A DNA stretch of 64,000 nt from a bacterium 0.1xD8-71 (GTDB lineage: Bacteria > Bacillota > Clostridia > Lachnospirales > Lachnospiraceae). How positions within the stretch are numbered: position 1 is the first letter of the stretch; each line of letters begins with the position of its first letter. Of this stretch, positions 44,975 to 53,214 are shown in pieces. The notes beneath the pieces are model-generated. The model was not told the DNA's origin and did no database searches. It was given only the letters and a program-made list of their open reading frames with translations. The translations under genes were made by a program, and so were the position numbers. The DNA is taken from the NCBI GenBank assembly GCA_003612405.1, contig RAYR01000014.1, positions 62,001-126,000 of the forward strand, given 5' to 3'.

Positions 44975-45023
44975 GGGCGCCCTCAAAAGCCATCTGCTTA
45001 CCAAAGGCTTACTGAGACGCCCC
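44975..45023 (-). terminator. Attenuator-like stem-loop between binding-protein and permease genes
   Basis: On the minus strand an outer stem (45013-45023 with 44975-44985, imperfect) and an inner AAGCC/GGCTT stem enclose a 14-base loop. Only TTTC follows, so it is probably a partial terminator or a 3'-end stabiliser that raises binding-protein mRNA above the permeases. Confidence 0.6.
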
Positions 45024-45050
45024 TACTGACTGCTCCTCATTTACAGTTTC

Positions 45051-46451
45051 TTACTTACCAATACTTTCCAGTTCTGCCTGAATCTCTGCCGCTACCGTCT
45101 GTGCATCCTTTGACCCATTCATTAATTCCTGTACATCGGAATTCATAACTTCAATGACAGATGCATCCATCAGAATGTCATAAATCGGTGTCAGCTGAAC
45201 ATCCTGCATTAACTTGATGTATTCCTGTGTAGCAGGCGGGAATGTGGATACGTCAACACCTTCTACAACGCTGGGTGCCACAAGCCCGTATTTCTCTGTC
45301 AAGAATACAGAATACTCATAACCGCCAAGATGCATTAACAGATCTTCTACAAGGGCCGCCTTTGCAGAATCTTCCTGAGGCGCCATTCCCATATACCAGC
45401 CGCATCCGCCGGATGTGCTGTTAGCCGCACCTTTACCGCCGTCTACCGTAGGAAGAACTGCAATCTTTGTGTTTGCCTTGACTTCCTCTGTGGCATTTGC
45501 ATTAATATTGGCCAGACTCCAGAAACCGTTGATCATTGCTGCCGCCTGCCCCTGGTTATAAAGTTCTGCTGCCGGGCCAGTCGGAGAGGTATTAAAATCT
45601 GCATTAAATGCGCCTGACTGTGCCATATTCTGAAGATGCTCCAGCGCGCTTACAAATTCCGGATCTGTGAAAGAAGACTGTCCGTTATTTGCGATAATAT
45701 TGTTTGTCCACTCATTGCCCGTATATCTGTCGCCCAAAGCAGAAAGAATACAGGATTCTGCTGGCCATTTATCCAGGTTTCCTAAAGAAAACGGGGTAAT
45801 TCCCTTTTCATTGAATTTATCGACCGCATCATAAATCTCGTCCCAGGTAGTCGGAAATTCAGAGTAACCGATTTCTTCCCACATAGGTGCATTGTAGTAT
45901 ACCAAAGAAGATACCGAGAACTGAATCGGCACACCATAAATTTCATCGCCGACAGTTGCCGCATCAAAAACACCTTCCCGGAACGCATCTTTATGCTCAT
46001 AAGAATCTATGGCCCCCGACATCGGTGCAAGCAGATCGCTTGCTACAAAATTCTTAAACCAGGAACCTTTCACGCAGAACAGATCCGGCATATCGCCAAC
46101 GGCCGCCTGCGCCTGAATCTTCGTCTCATAATCTGCTGTTGCCAAAACAGACTGTGTGATCTTAACATCCGGATGTTGTGCCTGCCATTCTTCCAGCATC
46201 GTATAGAATCCATCATAGTCCGCTGTCTCGGCACGCTGTTCCTCAATATTAAAGTGAGTAATGGTGATTTCCACCTGCTCATCGCCTGCCGGCTGCTCCG
46301 CCTGCTGTTCTGCCGGCTGCTGCTCCTGTTTCGCCTGTTGGGTCTGCTGTTCTCCCTGGTTGTCTGTACTTGTTGTTTCCCCGCCGCCGCACGCTGCGAG
46401 AGACATAGCCAGTACGGATGACATCAATACCGCCACTAATTTCTTTTTCAT
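45051..46451 (-). CDS. Extracellular sugar-binding lipoprotein (SBP_bac_1 family)
   Basis: 466 residues: signal peptide with lipobox LAAC (Cys at about 21), a Gln/Glu/Ala-rich linker (QQTQQAKQEQQPAEQQAEQP), then a family 1 solute-binding domain (GVFDAATVGDEIYGVPIQFS, FPTTWDEIYDAVDKFNEKGI, AAMINGFWSLANI). It is anchored at the outer face of the membrane and delivers an oligosaccharide to the two CUT1 permeases. Ribosome site GGGAGGAG. It is the first gene of the operon with DUF1861 and two GH38 genes, so the ligand is probably a mannose-containing glycan. It is divergent from the YesM/YesN pair. Confidence 0.92.
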   Translation of the reverse strand: MKKKLVAVLMSSVLAMSLAACGGGETTSTDNQGEQQTQQAKQEQQPAEQQAEQPAGDEQVEITITHFNIEEQRAETADYDGFYTMLEEWQAQHPDVKITQSVLATADYETKIQAQAAVGDMPDLFCVKGSWFKNFVASDLLAPMSGAIDSYEHKDAFREGVFDAATVGDEIYGVPIQFSVSSLVYYNAPMWEEIGYSEFPTTWDEIYDAVDKFNEKGITPFSLGNLDKWPAESCILSALGDRYTGNEWTNNIIANNGQSSFTDPEFVSALEHLQNMAQSGAFNADFNTSPTGPAAELYNQGQAAAMINGFWSLANINANATEEVKANTKIAVLPTVDGGKGAANSTSGGCGWYMGMAPQEDSAKAALVEDLLMHLGGYEYSVFLTEKYGLVAPSVVEGVDVSTFPPATQEYIKLMQDVQLTPIYDILMDASVIEVMNSDVQELMNGSKDAQTVAAEIQAELESIGK

Positions 46452-46493
46452 GTTTTGCTCCTCCCTTTGTATGTTGTTTTTGTTGATAGGCTT

Positions 46494-46708
46494 ATTATAG
46501 TTTTTCTCAATTTTTAAAAAAACCTGATTTCTTGTCCACTTTTATCCTGAAACAACATATTTTTTGTTTATCCGCAATATACTCTTTTCTGAATATCCTT
46601 TTTTTTTGATAAATATCCTCTGTTTTTTACCTGGTATCCTTAATCTGTTGTTTATTCCCAACTTTAATATGGGCACAGCTATTTTTCTTGCAGTTTTTGT
46701 TGTATAAT
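46494..46708. promoter_or_regulatory. Mannoside operon control region: five TATCC repeats and divergent -10 boxes
   Basis: In the 339-base gap between the binding-protein gene and yesM-like gene, TATCC occurs in the same orientation at 46543, 46569, 46594, 46614 and 46635, spaced 26, 25, 20 and 21 bases. The last three are about two helical turns apart, as expected for dimers of AraC-type DNA-binding domains. A minus-strand TATAAT (46494-46499) with a poor -35 serves the importer operon; the repeats lie just upstream of it. A plus-strand TATAAT (46703-46708) precedes the kinase. The gap is very T-rich and holds no gene. Confidence 0.6.
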
Positions 46709-46790
46709 TCATTCAATATGTTTCAAATATATCGTTTCTTCATAAACTATTTTTTAAATTTAATTTATACAGTAACAGGAGGGCGGCAGC

Positions 46791-48488
46791 GTGCGGAAAC
46801 AACTATTATTTCTATTTGTCTGTTTCGTGACCATTCCGGTAATCATCATCTATTCGGTTGCCACGGCTATTTTTAACAGGAAAGCCGATGAGAATTTAAC
46901 AAACATCTACAGCAATGATATTAAAAGTATTGCCTCCATTGCCGAAAGCTATTTCTCTGAATCCCTGGAACTGACCATGTACCCCCTTTTGGAGAGTAAT
47001 TTATATAAATATCTGTCTACTCCGTCTGACAATGAAAACTTTATTAACATTACAACGCAGGCAAATACCATATTGAACTCATCCCCTTATGTATTTGGCG
47101 GCAACCGCGGCGTCGTCCTGCAAAAAACAGATGGAAATCAAATAGACACCCATTCCAATTATCTGACAAGCGGCCACATCACCGGGCAGCAGATAGAAGA
47201 AGCCACACGCCTGAACGGGAAATGCTATTGGGAATATAAAACAAATAAATCAACACCCCAGTTTTCCATTACACGCCTGATGAAATCGAAGACAAACTTA
47301 CAGGTTCCGCTTGGTTATATCCGCGTATCCATCAGCAGTCTGGAGCTGCGTAACAACATCCAGAACTCCATGATGGACAAAAACTCCTGCTATTTTATTA
47401 TGGATTCGGCAGACAACATTCTGTTGTCAACTAACAGCGGCTCTGATTATGATAGCGTTTTAAGTCAATATGATTTTGAAACATTACAGCAATTGGCCGA
47501 AAGCCGCCTGAATACGGTTTTAGATGATCAATATTTTATTTCTGCCTATAATATTAAAAACACACCGTATCTGATAGGAAGTATTCACGTGTCAGGTATG
47601 CTTACTTCCACCAAAACCACGCTTACCAATATCCTGACCGTGACAGCTCTGCTTACCGCATTTTTCTTTGCGCTGCTGGCTTTGATTTTTTCCAACCGGA
47701 TTGTCCGCCCGATTCAGGAATTAAGTCATAAAATGGATTCTATTTCCAACGAGAATTTCTCCGTAAGGGCAGAAGTCCATGGACATGACGAAATCGCCAT
47801 GCTGGCAACACAGTTTAATAAGATGAGTGAACGGTTAGAATATCTTTATCGACAGGTATACATGCAGGAAATTGAGTTAAAGCAATCGCAGCTGCTGGCT
47901 TTGCAGTCACAGATCAATCCACATTTCCTGTACAATACGATGGATACCATCTACTGGATGTCCAAGACAGGAGATACGGAAGGCGTCGAACATATTGTGT
48001 CCAACATGTCTTCGCTCTTAAGACTGACCTTTACACCAAACGGTAATAACACAGGCACTCTTGCTGAGGAATTGGAACATTTAAATCATTATGTGGCAAT
48101 ACAACAGATCCGCTATGGAGACAGTGTAAATTTTGAACTGCAATATGAAGAAAAATTTCATCAGGAAAGCGTTCTCCGCTTTTTACTACAGCCGCTTGTG
48201 GAAAATGCTTTGACCCATGGCCTGAAGAATTGTCCCAATGAAGTGATAATCGTTAAAATATACCGGCAGGATACATGCCTGATTTACCGTGTTATGAACA
48301 CAGGAACCCCTTTGGATCTGGAATTGATACCCAAATTGTTAAGCTCCACCAAAACGGAACAAAAGGGATTCGCACTCAAGAATATTGACCGGAGATTAAA
48401 ACTAAAATATGGAGATGAGTATGGGCTTAAATATATGATTGAAGGTGCTTATAACATTTTTGAAATCCAACAGCCCATCTTTAGGTGA
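46791..48488 (+). CDS. YesM-family sensor histidine kinase
   Basis: 565 residues starting with GTG behind AGGAGGGCGG. Membrane segments at about 4-25 and 278-302 bracket a 250-residue extracytoplasmic Cache-like sensor. HAMP (about 303-355, NRIVRPIQELSHKMDSIS) and the His_kinase domain with LLALQSQINPHFLYNTMDTI follow. The ATPase N-box is LLQPLVENALTHGL and the C-terminal block FALKNIDRRLKLKYGD is typical. Such kinases sense extracellular oligosaccharides, often through contact with a binding protein. The stop overlaps the regulator frame and the two are coupled. Confidence 0.92.
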   Translation: MRKQLLFLFVCFVTIPVIIIYSVATAIFNRKADENLTNIYSNDIKSIASIAESYFSESLELTMYPLLESNLYKYLSTPSDNENFINITTQANTILNSSPYVFGGNRGVVLQKTDGNQIDTHSNYLTSGHITGQQIEEATRLNGKCYWEYKTNKSTPQFSITRLMKSKTNLQVPLGYIRVSISSLELRNNIQNSMMDKNSCYFIMDSADNILLSTNSGSDYDSVLSQYDFETLQQLAESRLNTVLDDQYFISAYNIKNTPYLIGSIHVSGMLTSTKTTLTNILTVTALLTAFFFALLALIFSNRIVRPIQELSHKMDSISNENFSVRAEVHGHDEIAMLATQFNKMSERLEYLYRQVYMQEIELKQSQLLALQSQINPHFLYNTMDTIYWMSKTGDTEGVEHIVSNMSSLLRLTFTPNGNNTGTLAEELEHLNHYVAIQQIRYGDSVNFELQYEEKFHQESVLRFLLQPLVENALTHGLKNCPNEVIIVKIYRQDTCLIYRVMNTGTPLDLELIPKLLSSTKTEQKGFALKNIDRRLKLKYGDEYGLKYMIEGAYNIFEIQQPIFR

Positions 48489-48493
48489 ACCTT

Positions 48494-50017
48494 ATGATAA
48501 AACTATTAATTGCTGATGATGAACCCTTCATCCGAAAAGGAATCCGCACTGCTATTGCATGGCAGGAACACAATATTGAAGTAGTTGGCGAAGCGTCCAA
48601 TGGAAAAGATGCTCTGCAATTGGCGCTGCAATTAGAACCGGATATCATTCTGGCCGATATCCAGATGCCGGTGCTGACCGGACTCGAACTTGCGAAGCAG
48701 GTTCACATTCTGCTGCCGCAGACAAGGGTCATCATTCTCTCCGCATATGGCAGCACGGAAAACCTGACCTCTGCTATTGAAACAAAGGTCAGCCGCTTCG
48801 TATTAAAAAACGCCAGCTGCTCTGATATTTTAGATAATGTCCTTGCTGTATGTAAAGAAATCGAACTTAGTCGGGAAGCTCTAAAAGACTATACCCACCT
48901 GCATAGTATCTATCATGAGAATCAGCAGCTTATCAAATCTACCATGGTAATCCGCTATCTCACAAACCAGATGTCTTTTTCGGATTTCCAGGCCAAAATC
49001 CAAAAGGAACAGTTCAATCTGACCGGTCCCTATTATGCACTTCTGGCAGTTAAGTGTCCCTCATCCGATGACTGGCAGTCTATCAATGCATTTAAGGTCA
49101 CCTTTGCCGAATATCACCCATTTGCGCTTTTTATGGAAGACTCCAAACTTGTCATGCTGTTAAACACAGAAAAAGAAGGAATTTCCGATGTGACACTGGA
49201 TCTGCTCCTTCCGGAAATCAAACCATATTTTTCTTCCAATCAGCTTGTACTCATCAATGGACTGGAAAGCATTGGGGAATTTCCGATAGCTTATACCACT
49301 ATCAACAACTGTCTTGATTACTGCTTCTGGAATACAGAACAGGATTATACCATCATTACACCTGCTTATACACTGCAAAAGACAGAGGACGACAAATTCC
49401 CCGGACAGGAGAGAGACATTATCTCTGCTCTTCTATCCGGCAACAACAAAGCCATCGAGGACTCCCTGGGCCAATATTATGATTTCTGTAGAAATGCGCC
49501 TGTCTCAAAGAGCGTATTCCTCGATTCAGTCAGGCGCCTGATTCTGCTCATATCCTCCATTCGCCCGGAAGATATTGATGCAGACTCAGCTATTTCTTAC
49601 CTGTATGAACTGGAAACCCCTGATGAAATCATGCAATACCTGGAAAGTCTGATCCTGCCAAATCTTTCTTTCCAGGCACAGATGCCCCGGGTAGTAGATG
49701 CCCTGTCGTATATTAATCTGCATTACGATGAAGATATCATGCTCAATGATGTGGCACAGGCAATCGCCCTCTCCGCAGGGTATCTCAGCCGTGTTTTTAA
49801 AGCTGAGACCGGTTACTCTTTTAAAGAATATATACACCGCGTCCGTATCGAAAAGGCTAAGGAACTGATTGCCACCACGAACATGAAATACTACGAAATT
49901 GCAGAAAAAGTAGGCTACAAGGAATATAAATATTTTGCCACCTATTTTAATAAACTTTGCGGATGCAGTGCCAAAGAATATCGGAACAAATGTATTAAGG
50001 ACTCTATACCGGATTAA
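48494..50017 (+). CDS. YesN-family response regulator with AraC DNA-binding domain
   Basis: About 507 residues from the ATG at 48494, which has AGGTG nine bases before it. Receiver domain (acidic residues D8/D9/E10, phosphoacceptor D55 in IILADIQMPV). A middle region of about 270 residues of no clear family. A C-terminal AraC double helix-turn-helix (IMLNDVAQAIALSAGYLSRV, AEKVGYKEYKYFATYFNKLC). With the YesM-like kinase it forms a sugar-sensing two-component system. It likely activates the divergent importer/GH38 operon through the TATCC repeats. The 3' end overlaps the convergent AraC gene by 14 bases. Confidence 0.92.
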   Translation: MIKLLIADDEPFIRKGIRTAIAWQEHNIEVVGEASNGKDALQLALQLEPDIILADIQMPVLTGLELAKQVHILLPQTRVIILSAYGSTENLTSAIETKVSRFVLKNASCSDILDNVLAVCKEIELSREALKDYTHLHSIYHENQQLIKSTMVIRYLTNQMSFSDFQAKIQKEQFNLTGPYYALLAVKCPSSDDWQSINAFKVTFAEYHPFALFMEDSKLVMLLNTEKEGISDVTLDLLLPEIKPYFSSNQLVLINGLESIGEFPIAYTTINNCLDYCFWNTEQDYTIITPAYTLQKTEDDKFPGQERDIISALLSGNNKAIEDSLGQYYDFCRNAPVSKSVFLDSVRRLILLISSIRPEDIDADSAISYLYELETPDEIMQYLESLILPNLSFQAQMPRVVDALSYINLHYDEDIMLNDVAQAIALSAGYLSRVFKAETGYSFKEYIHRVRIEKAKELIATTNMKYYEIAEKVGYKEYKYFATYFNKLCGCSAKEYRNKCIKDSIPD

Positions 50018-50849
50018 TCACCGAATGATTCAGGGCACGATACCTGCTTGGCGTCATTCCATAATTCTTCTTAAACAGCTGGTTGAAATGAGATACATTA
50101 TTGAATCCACATTCCAGCATGATATCCAGAATGGATTCGTCTGTTGTTTCCAGAAGAATTGTGGTCTGCTCCAGCCTGATCCGATTAATATATTCCGTTG
50201 GCGTTACATGATAATACTTTTGCATACAACGGGTTAAATGTTCCTGGGTTTTGCCTGCTATTTCTATAAATCTCTCCAGTCCATCCAGATAATTCTTATC
50301 CTGCCTCATTCTCAGACATGCCTGTTCCAGCCACTCCGGAACACTCTCTTCATATTCCTGCCTGCTATGCAGAACCAGGAGACAATCCAATATAATACTG
50401 ATTACCAGATCTTTTCTTTCCAGCAGGGACAGGCTTGTCTTATCTCTTGCCAGAAATGCCATCTTGGACTGGATGGCAAGTTCCATTCTGGACGGCAAGT
50501 GTGTCTCCACGCTGTTCCCACTTTTCCTGGTATCAAAATAAAGATCCGCTATGGCTTCCGCTTTCTGAAAAATGCCGTCGGAAAAAGCCATATTCACAAA
50601 CTGCGCCTTCTTACAGTTCCCTTTCTGAAAGCAATGCTCATCCTCCGGCCTGACAAAATAAAGATCGCCCTTTTTCATCACACTCTGACTGCCATTGATC
50701 AGATGACATACTTCCCCCTCCTCTATCAGAAACAGTTCAAAAAAATCATGTGTGTGCTGATAGGTCATTGTCCCATCCTTTAAAACTGTTTCCCCAATAT
50801 GAAACCCCATCCCGTGAAATATATTTTCCGCCTCTAATCTGACTCCCAT
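50004..50849 (-). CDS. AraC-family regulator with cupin sensor domain
   Basis: 281 residues. An N-terminal cupin (about 15-100) shows HTHDFFELFLIEEGEVCHLI and GDLYFVRPEDEHCF, the metal- or sugar-binding core of AraC regulators. The C-terminal AraC DNA-binding domain has TPTEYINRIRLEQTTILLET and IMLECGFNNVSHFNQLFKKN. It is divergent from the glycyl radical enzyme gene, with 147 bases between them containing two TATCAATATA repeats. It is the probable regulator of that operon and would sense its substrate or product. Cupin AraC proteins mostly sense sugars or sugar acids, which hints at a carbohydrate-linked function for the enzyme. Confidence 0.9.
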   Translation of the reverse strand: MGVRLEAENIFHGMGFHIGETVLKDGTMTYQHTHDFFELFLIEEGEVCHLINGSQSVMKKGDLYFVRPEDEHCFQKGNCKKAQFVNMAFSDGIFQKAEAIADLYFDTRKSGNSVETHLPSRMELAIQSKMAFLARDKTSLSLLERKDLVISIILDCLLVLHSRQEYEESVPEWLEQACLRMRQDKNYLDGLERFIEIAGKTQEHLTRCMQKYYHVTPTEYINRIRLEQTTILLETTDESILDIMLECGFNNVSHFNQLFKKNYGMTPSRYRALNHSVINPV

Positions 50850-50884
50850 ATCCGTCCCCCATTTCCCATAAAATTTTTCTTTAA

Positions 50885-50936
50885 TATCAATATACCATAC
50901 ATATTATCACATTACTATAGGACAGGTATCAATATA
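50885..50936. promoter_or_regulatory. Two TATCAATATA direct repeats in the AraC/glycyl-radical-enzyme intergenic region
   Basis: Identical 10-mers at 50885-50894 and 50927-50936, 42 bases apart (four helical turns). They are placed between divergent genes and are candidate AraC operator half-sites. AT-rich TATGAT-like -10 boxes lie just right of the second copy (near 50935-50950). Confidence 0.5.
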
Positions 50937-50996
50937 TGATATATGATGATAGCAAATCAACTACCCTGTAATATATGAAAAAGGAGGCTGACATCC

Positions 50997-53183
50997 ATGT
51001 TCACAAATTCAGAAAAAATCCAGCATATGATGCATTTCACCAAAACATACGAAGAGAACAGCCATAATATCTATCTGCGGGAGGCACGCTGTCTGGAAGC
51101 ACAGTTTTCTTATCTTATGCTCCCAATACGTTCAGAAGATTTGTTCGTTGGCCGCAAGACAGAACTCCCCATAGGATTCTGGGCACAAAATTCATACGGA
51201 ACGGTTGGCTATTACTGCGATGTTCCATCCTTACTTGCCTTAAAGGAGGATACCGCCCTTTCCGAAAAAGAGCTTCTTTCCATTGATTACCTGATTCAGT
51301 TCTGGAAGGGAAAAACCACCGATGAGAAGATACGTGCACAGTATACCCCCGATCAGAATAAGTATCTGAGTCATGGCGATTTTGAAATAGAAGCCGGAAT
51401 TGGCTGGCCCCTTTACCGAATGAGCGGCGCACAGATGAATCCGGAAAAGCTGCTGAATAAGGGTATCTGTGGAATCATCGAAGAAGCAGAAAAGCTTCGT
51501 TCCGGGAATCCTGATTTCTATGATGCCGTCAAATCAGCCATGCAGACCTTACAGACAATCTGCCTTCGCTATCGCCAGGAAATACTGAATCAAAAAGATC
51601 TTTGCAAAGATACACAGCGTCTTAAGGAACTATCCAATATGGCGGACAACCTGGAAGAAATCGCTTACCGTACACCGAAATCTTTCTGGCAGGCCGCACA
51701 GTTAAGCTATCTGTTCTATCTGCTTTCCGGTACCTATAATTATGGACGGATGGATGAATACCTGGGAAGCTATTATACCCATGACCTGGATACCGGAACG
51801 ATTACAGAAGAATGGGGATTATCTCTTTTAACAAGTCTGTGGAAGCTGATCATTGAACGCAATAATATCTTTGACGGCCGCATCATCCTGGGCGGAAAAG
51901 ACCGGAAGAATCTGGAATATGCAGACCGCTTTGCCCTCGCAGCCATGGAAACTTCGCGTCGTACCAAGGATATCCTTCCCCAGCTCACCCTCCGGTGCTA
52001 TACCGGCATGAATGAGACCGTGTATCAAAAAGCACTGGAAGTCATCGGCGAAGGTACTACCTTCCCGATGCTCTATAATGATGATGTGAACATTCCGGCA
52101 GTGGCAAATGCCTTTAACCTTCCCACGGATATTGCTCAGGAATATGTTCCTTTTGGCTGCGGTGAATATGTCATTTATAACAAAAGTTTCGGCACCCCCA
52201 GCGGCGCAATCAACTTTTTGCAGGGCCTCAACGCAATGCTTTATGATGGGGAAAAGAATTATCTGGAAGAATGTCCTGACTTTGAAAGCTTTTATGCGGC
52301 ATACCTGTCTGACATGCAGCATATCATTGAACTCCTTGCCTTACAGGAACGGCAGGAATATGATGTATGCGCCGCTGACGCACCGTATCTGTTTTTCAGT
52401 ATCCTGTTTGATGACTGCCTGGAGCGCGGCAAACCGGTATTCGATGGCGGCGTACGCTATTTAGAAGGAACCCTCGAGGGGTACGGCAATACCAATACCG
52501 CTGACAGCCTGACTGCCATCAGAAAATATGTATATGAAGAAAAACTGATCACACCGCAGACAATGGCCGAAGCACTGAAACATAATTTTGAGGGCTATGA
52601 AGAAATTAGGACAATGCTTCTGGCTGCGCCCAAATACGGCAATGATGATGACACGGCGGATTCCATGGCAGTCCGTTTTCATGAAGATATCAGCAACATC
52701 ATCCGCAACAGCGCCAGGAAGGCTGATTTACACTCTTACCTGATGGTGGTGATCAATAATCACATGAATACCACATTCGGTATGACTACCGGTGCTTCTG
52801 CCGATGGTCGTCCCGGCTATTCCTATATGGCCAATGCAAATAACCCCACCGGAGGCTGTGATACCAATGGCATCACAGCCATGCTGAACTCTCTCGTAAA
52901 GCTGACTCCGTCCTTACATGCAGGCTCTGTACAGAATATGCGCTTCAGCAAAGAAATGTTCACCAGACTGCTGCCCAAAACGAAAGGTCTGTTAGCCGCT
53001 TATTTCAAAAACGGCGGCGCACAGACAATGATCACTGTGCTAAACCGTGGCGATCTGGAGCGTGCCATGGAAGAACCCGAGAAATATCAGAATCTGATTG
53101 TCCGTGTCGGAGGATTCAGCGCACGTTTTGTAGAACTGTCCCACAATGATCAAAAAGAACTTTTAAGCAGAAACACTTACTAA
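50997..53183 (+). CDS. Glycyl radical enzyme of uncharacterised clade (GCGEY motif)
   Basis: 728 residues behind AAAGGAGG. The C-terminal glycyl radical site is VRVGGFSARFVEL with radical Gly706. The thiyl-radical cysteine is C388 in EYVPFGCGEYVIYNKSFGTP, with E390 two residues later. Pyruvate formate-lyase has a Cys-Cys pair here; dehydratases and C-N or C-S lyases have GCVEP. This protein keeps Cys-x-Glu but replaces V by G and P by Y. His126 in YLSHGDFEIEAGIGWP may match the catalytic His of glycerol dehydratase. The usual annotation, formate acetyltransferase, is therefore doubtful, and elimination of water or another group from a diol-like substrate is more likely. It is cotranscribed with its activase and is oxygen-sensitive. 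Confidence 0.9.
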   Translation: MFTNSEKIQHMMHFTKTYEENSHNIYLREARCLEAQFSYLMLPIRSEDLFVGRKTELPIGFWAQNSYGTVGYYCDVPSLLALKEDTALSEKELLSIDYLIQFWKGKTTDEKIRAQYTPDQNKYLSHGDFEIEAGIGWPLYRMSGAQMNPEKLLNKGICGIIEEAEKLRSGNPDFYDAVKSAMQTLQTICLRYRQEILNQKDLCKDTQRLKELSNMADNLEEIAYRTPKSFWQAAQLSYLFYLLSGTYNYGRMDEYLGSYYTHDLDTGTITEEWGLSLLTSLWKLIIERNNIFDGRIILGGKDRKNLEYADRFALAAMETSRRTKDILPQLTLRCYTGMNETVYQKALEVIGEGTTFPMLYNDDVNIPAVANAFNLPTDIAQEYVPFGCGEYVIYNKSFGTPSGAINFLQGLNAMLYDGEKNYLEECPDFESFYAAYLSDMQHIIELLALQERQEYDVCAADAPYLFFSILFDDCLERGKPVFDGGVRYLEGTLEGYGNTNTADSLTAIRKYVYEEKLITPQTMAEALKHNFEGYEEIRTMLLAAPKYGNDDDTADSMAVRFHEDISNIIRNSARKADLHSYLMVVINNHMNTTFGMTTGASADGRPGYSYMANANNPTGGCDTNGITAMLNSLVKLTPSLHAGSVQNMRFSKEMFTRLLPKTKGLLAAYFKNGGAQTMITVLNRGDLERAMEEPEKYQNLIVRVGGFSARFVELSHNDQKELLSRNTY

Positions 53184-53214
53184 AACCAGGATGCCATAGG
53201 AGGAGGAATTTGTG

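Noticed and set aside
46452-46790. Possible small gene in the gap between the sugar-binding protein and the YesM-like kinase
   Set aside because: No frame with a ribosome site; the stretch is T-rich and better explained by promoters and repeats.
50997-53183. Annotation as pyruvate formate-lyase (pflB)
   Set aside because: The Cys-Cys pair of PFL is absent, the active-site motif is GCGEY, and the activase has two extra cluster motifs not found in PflA.
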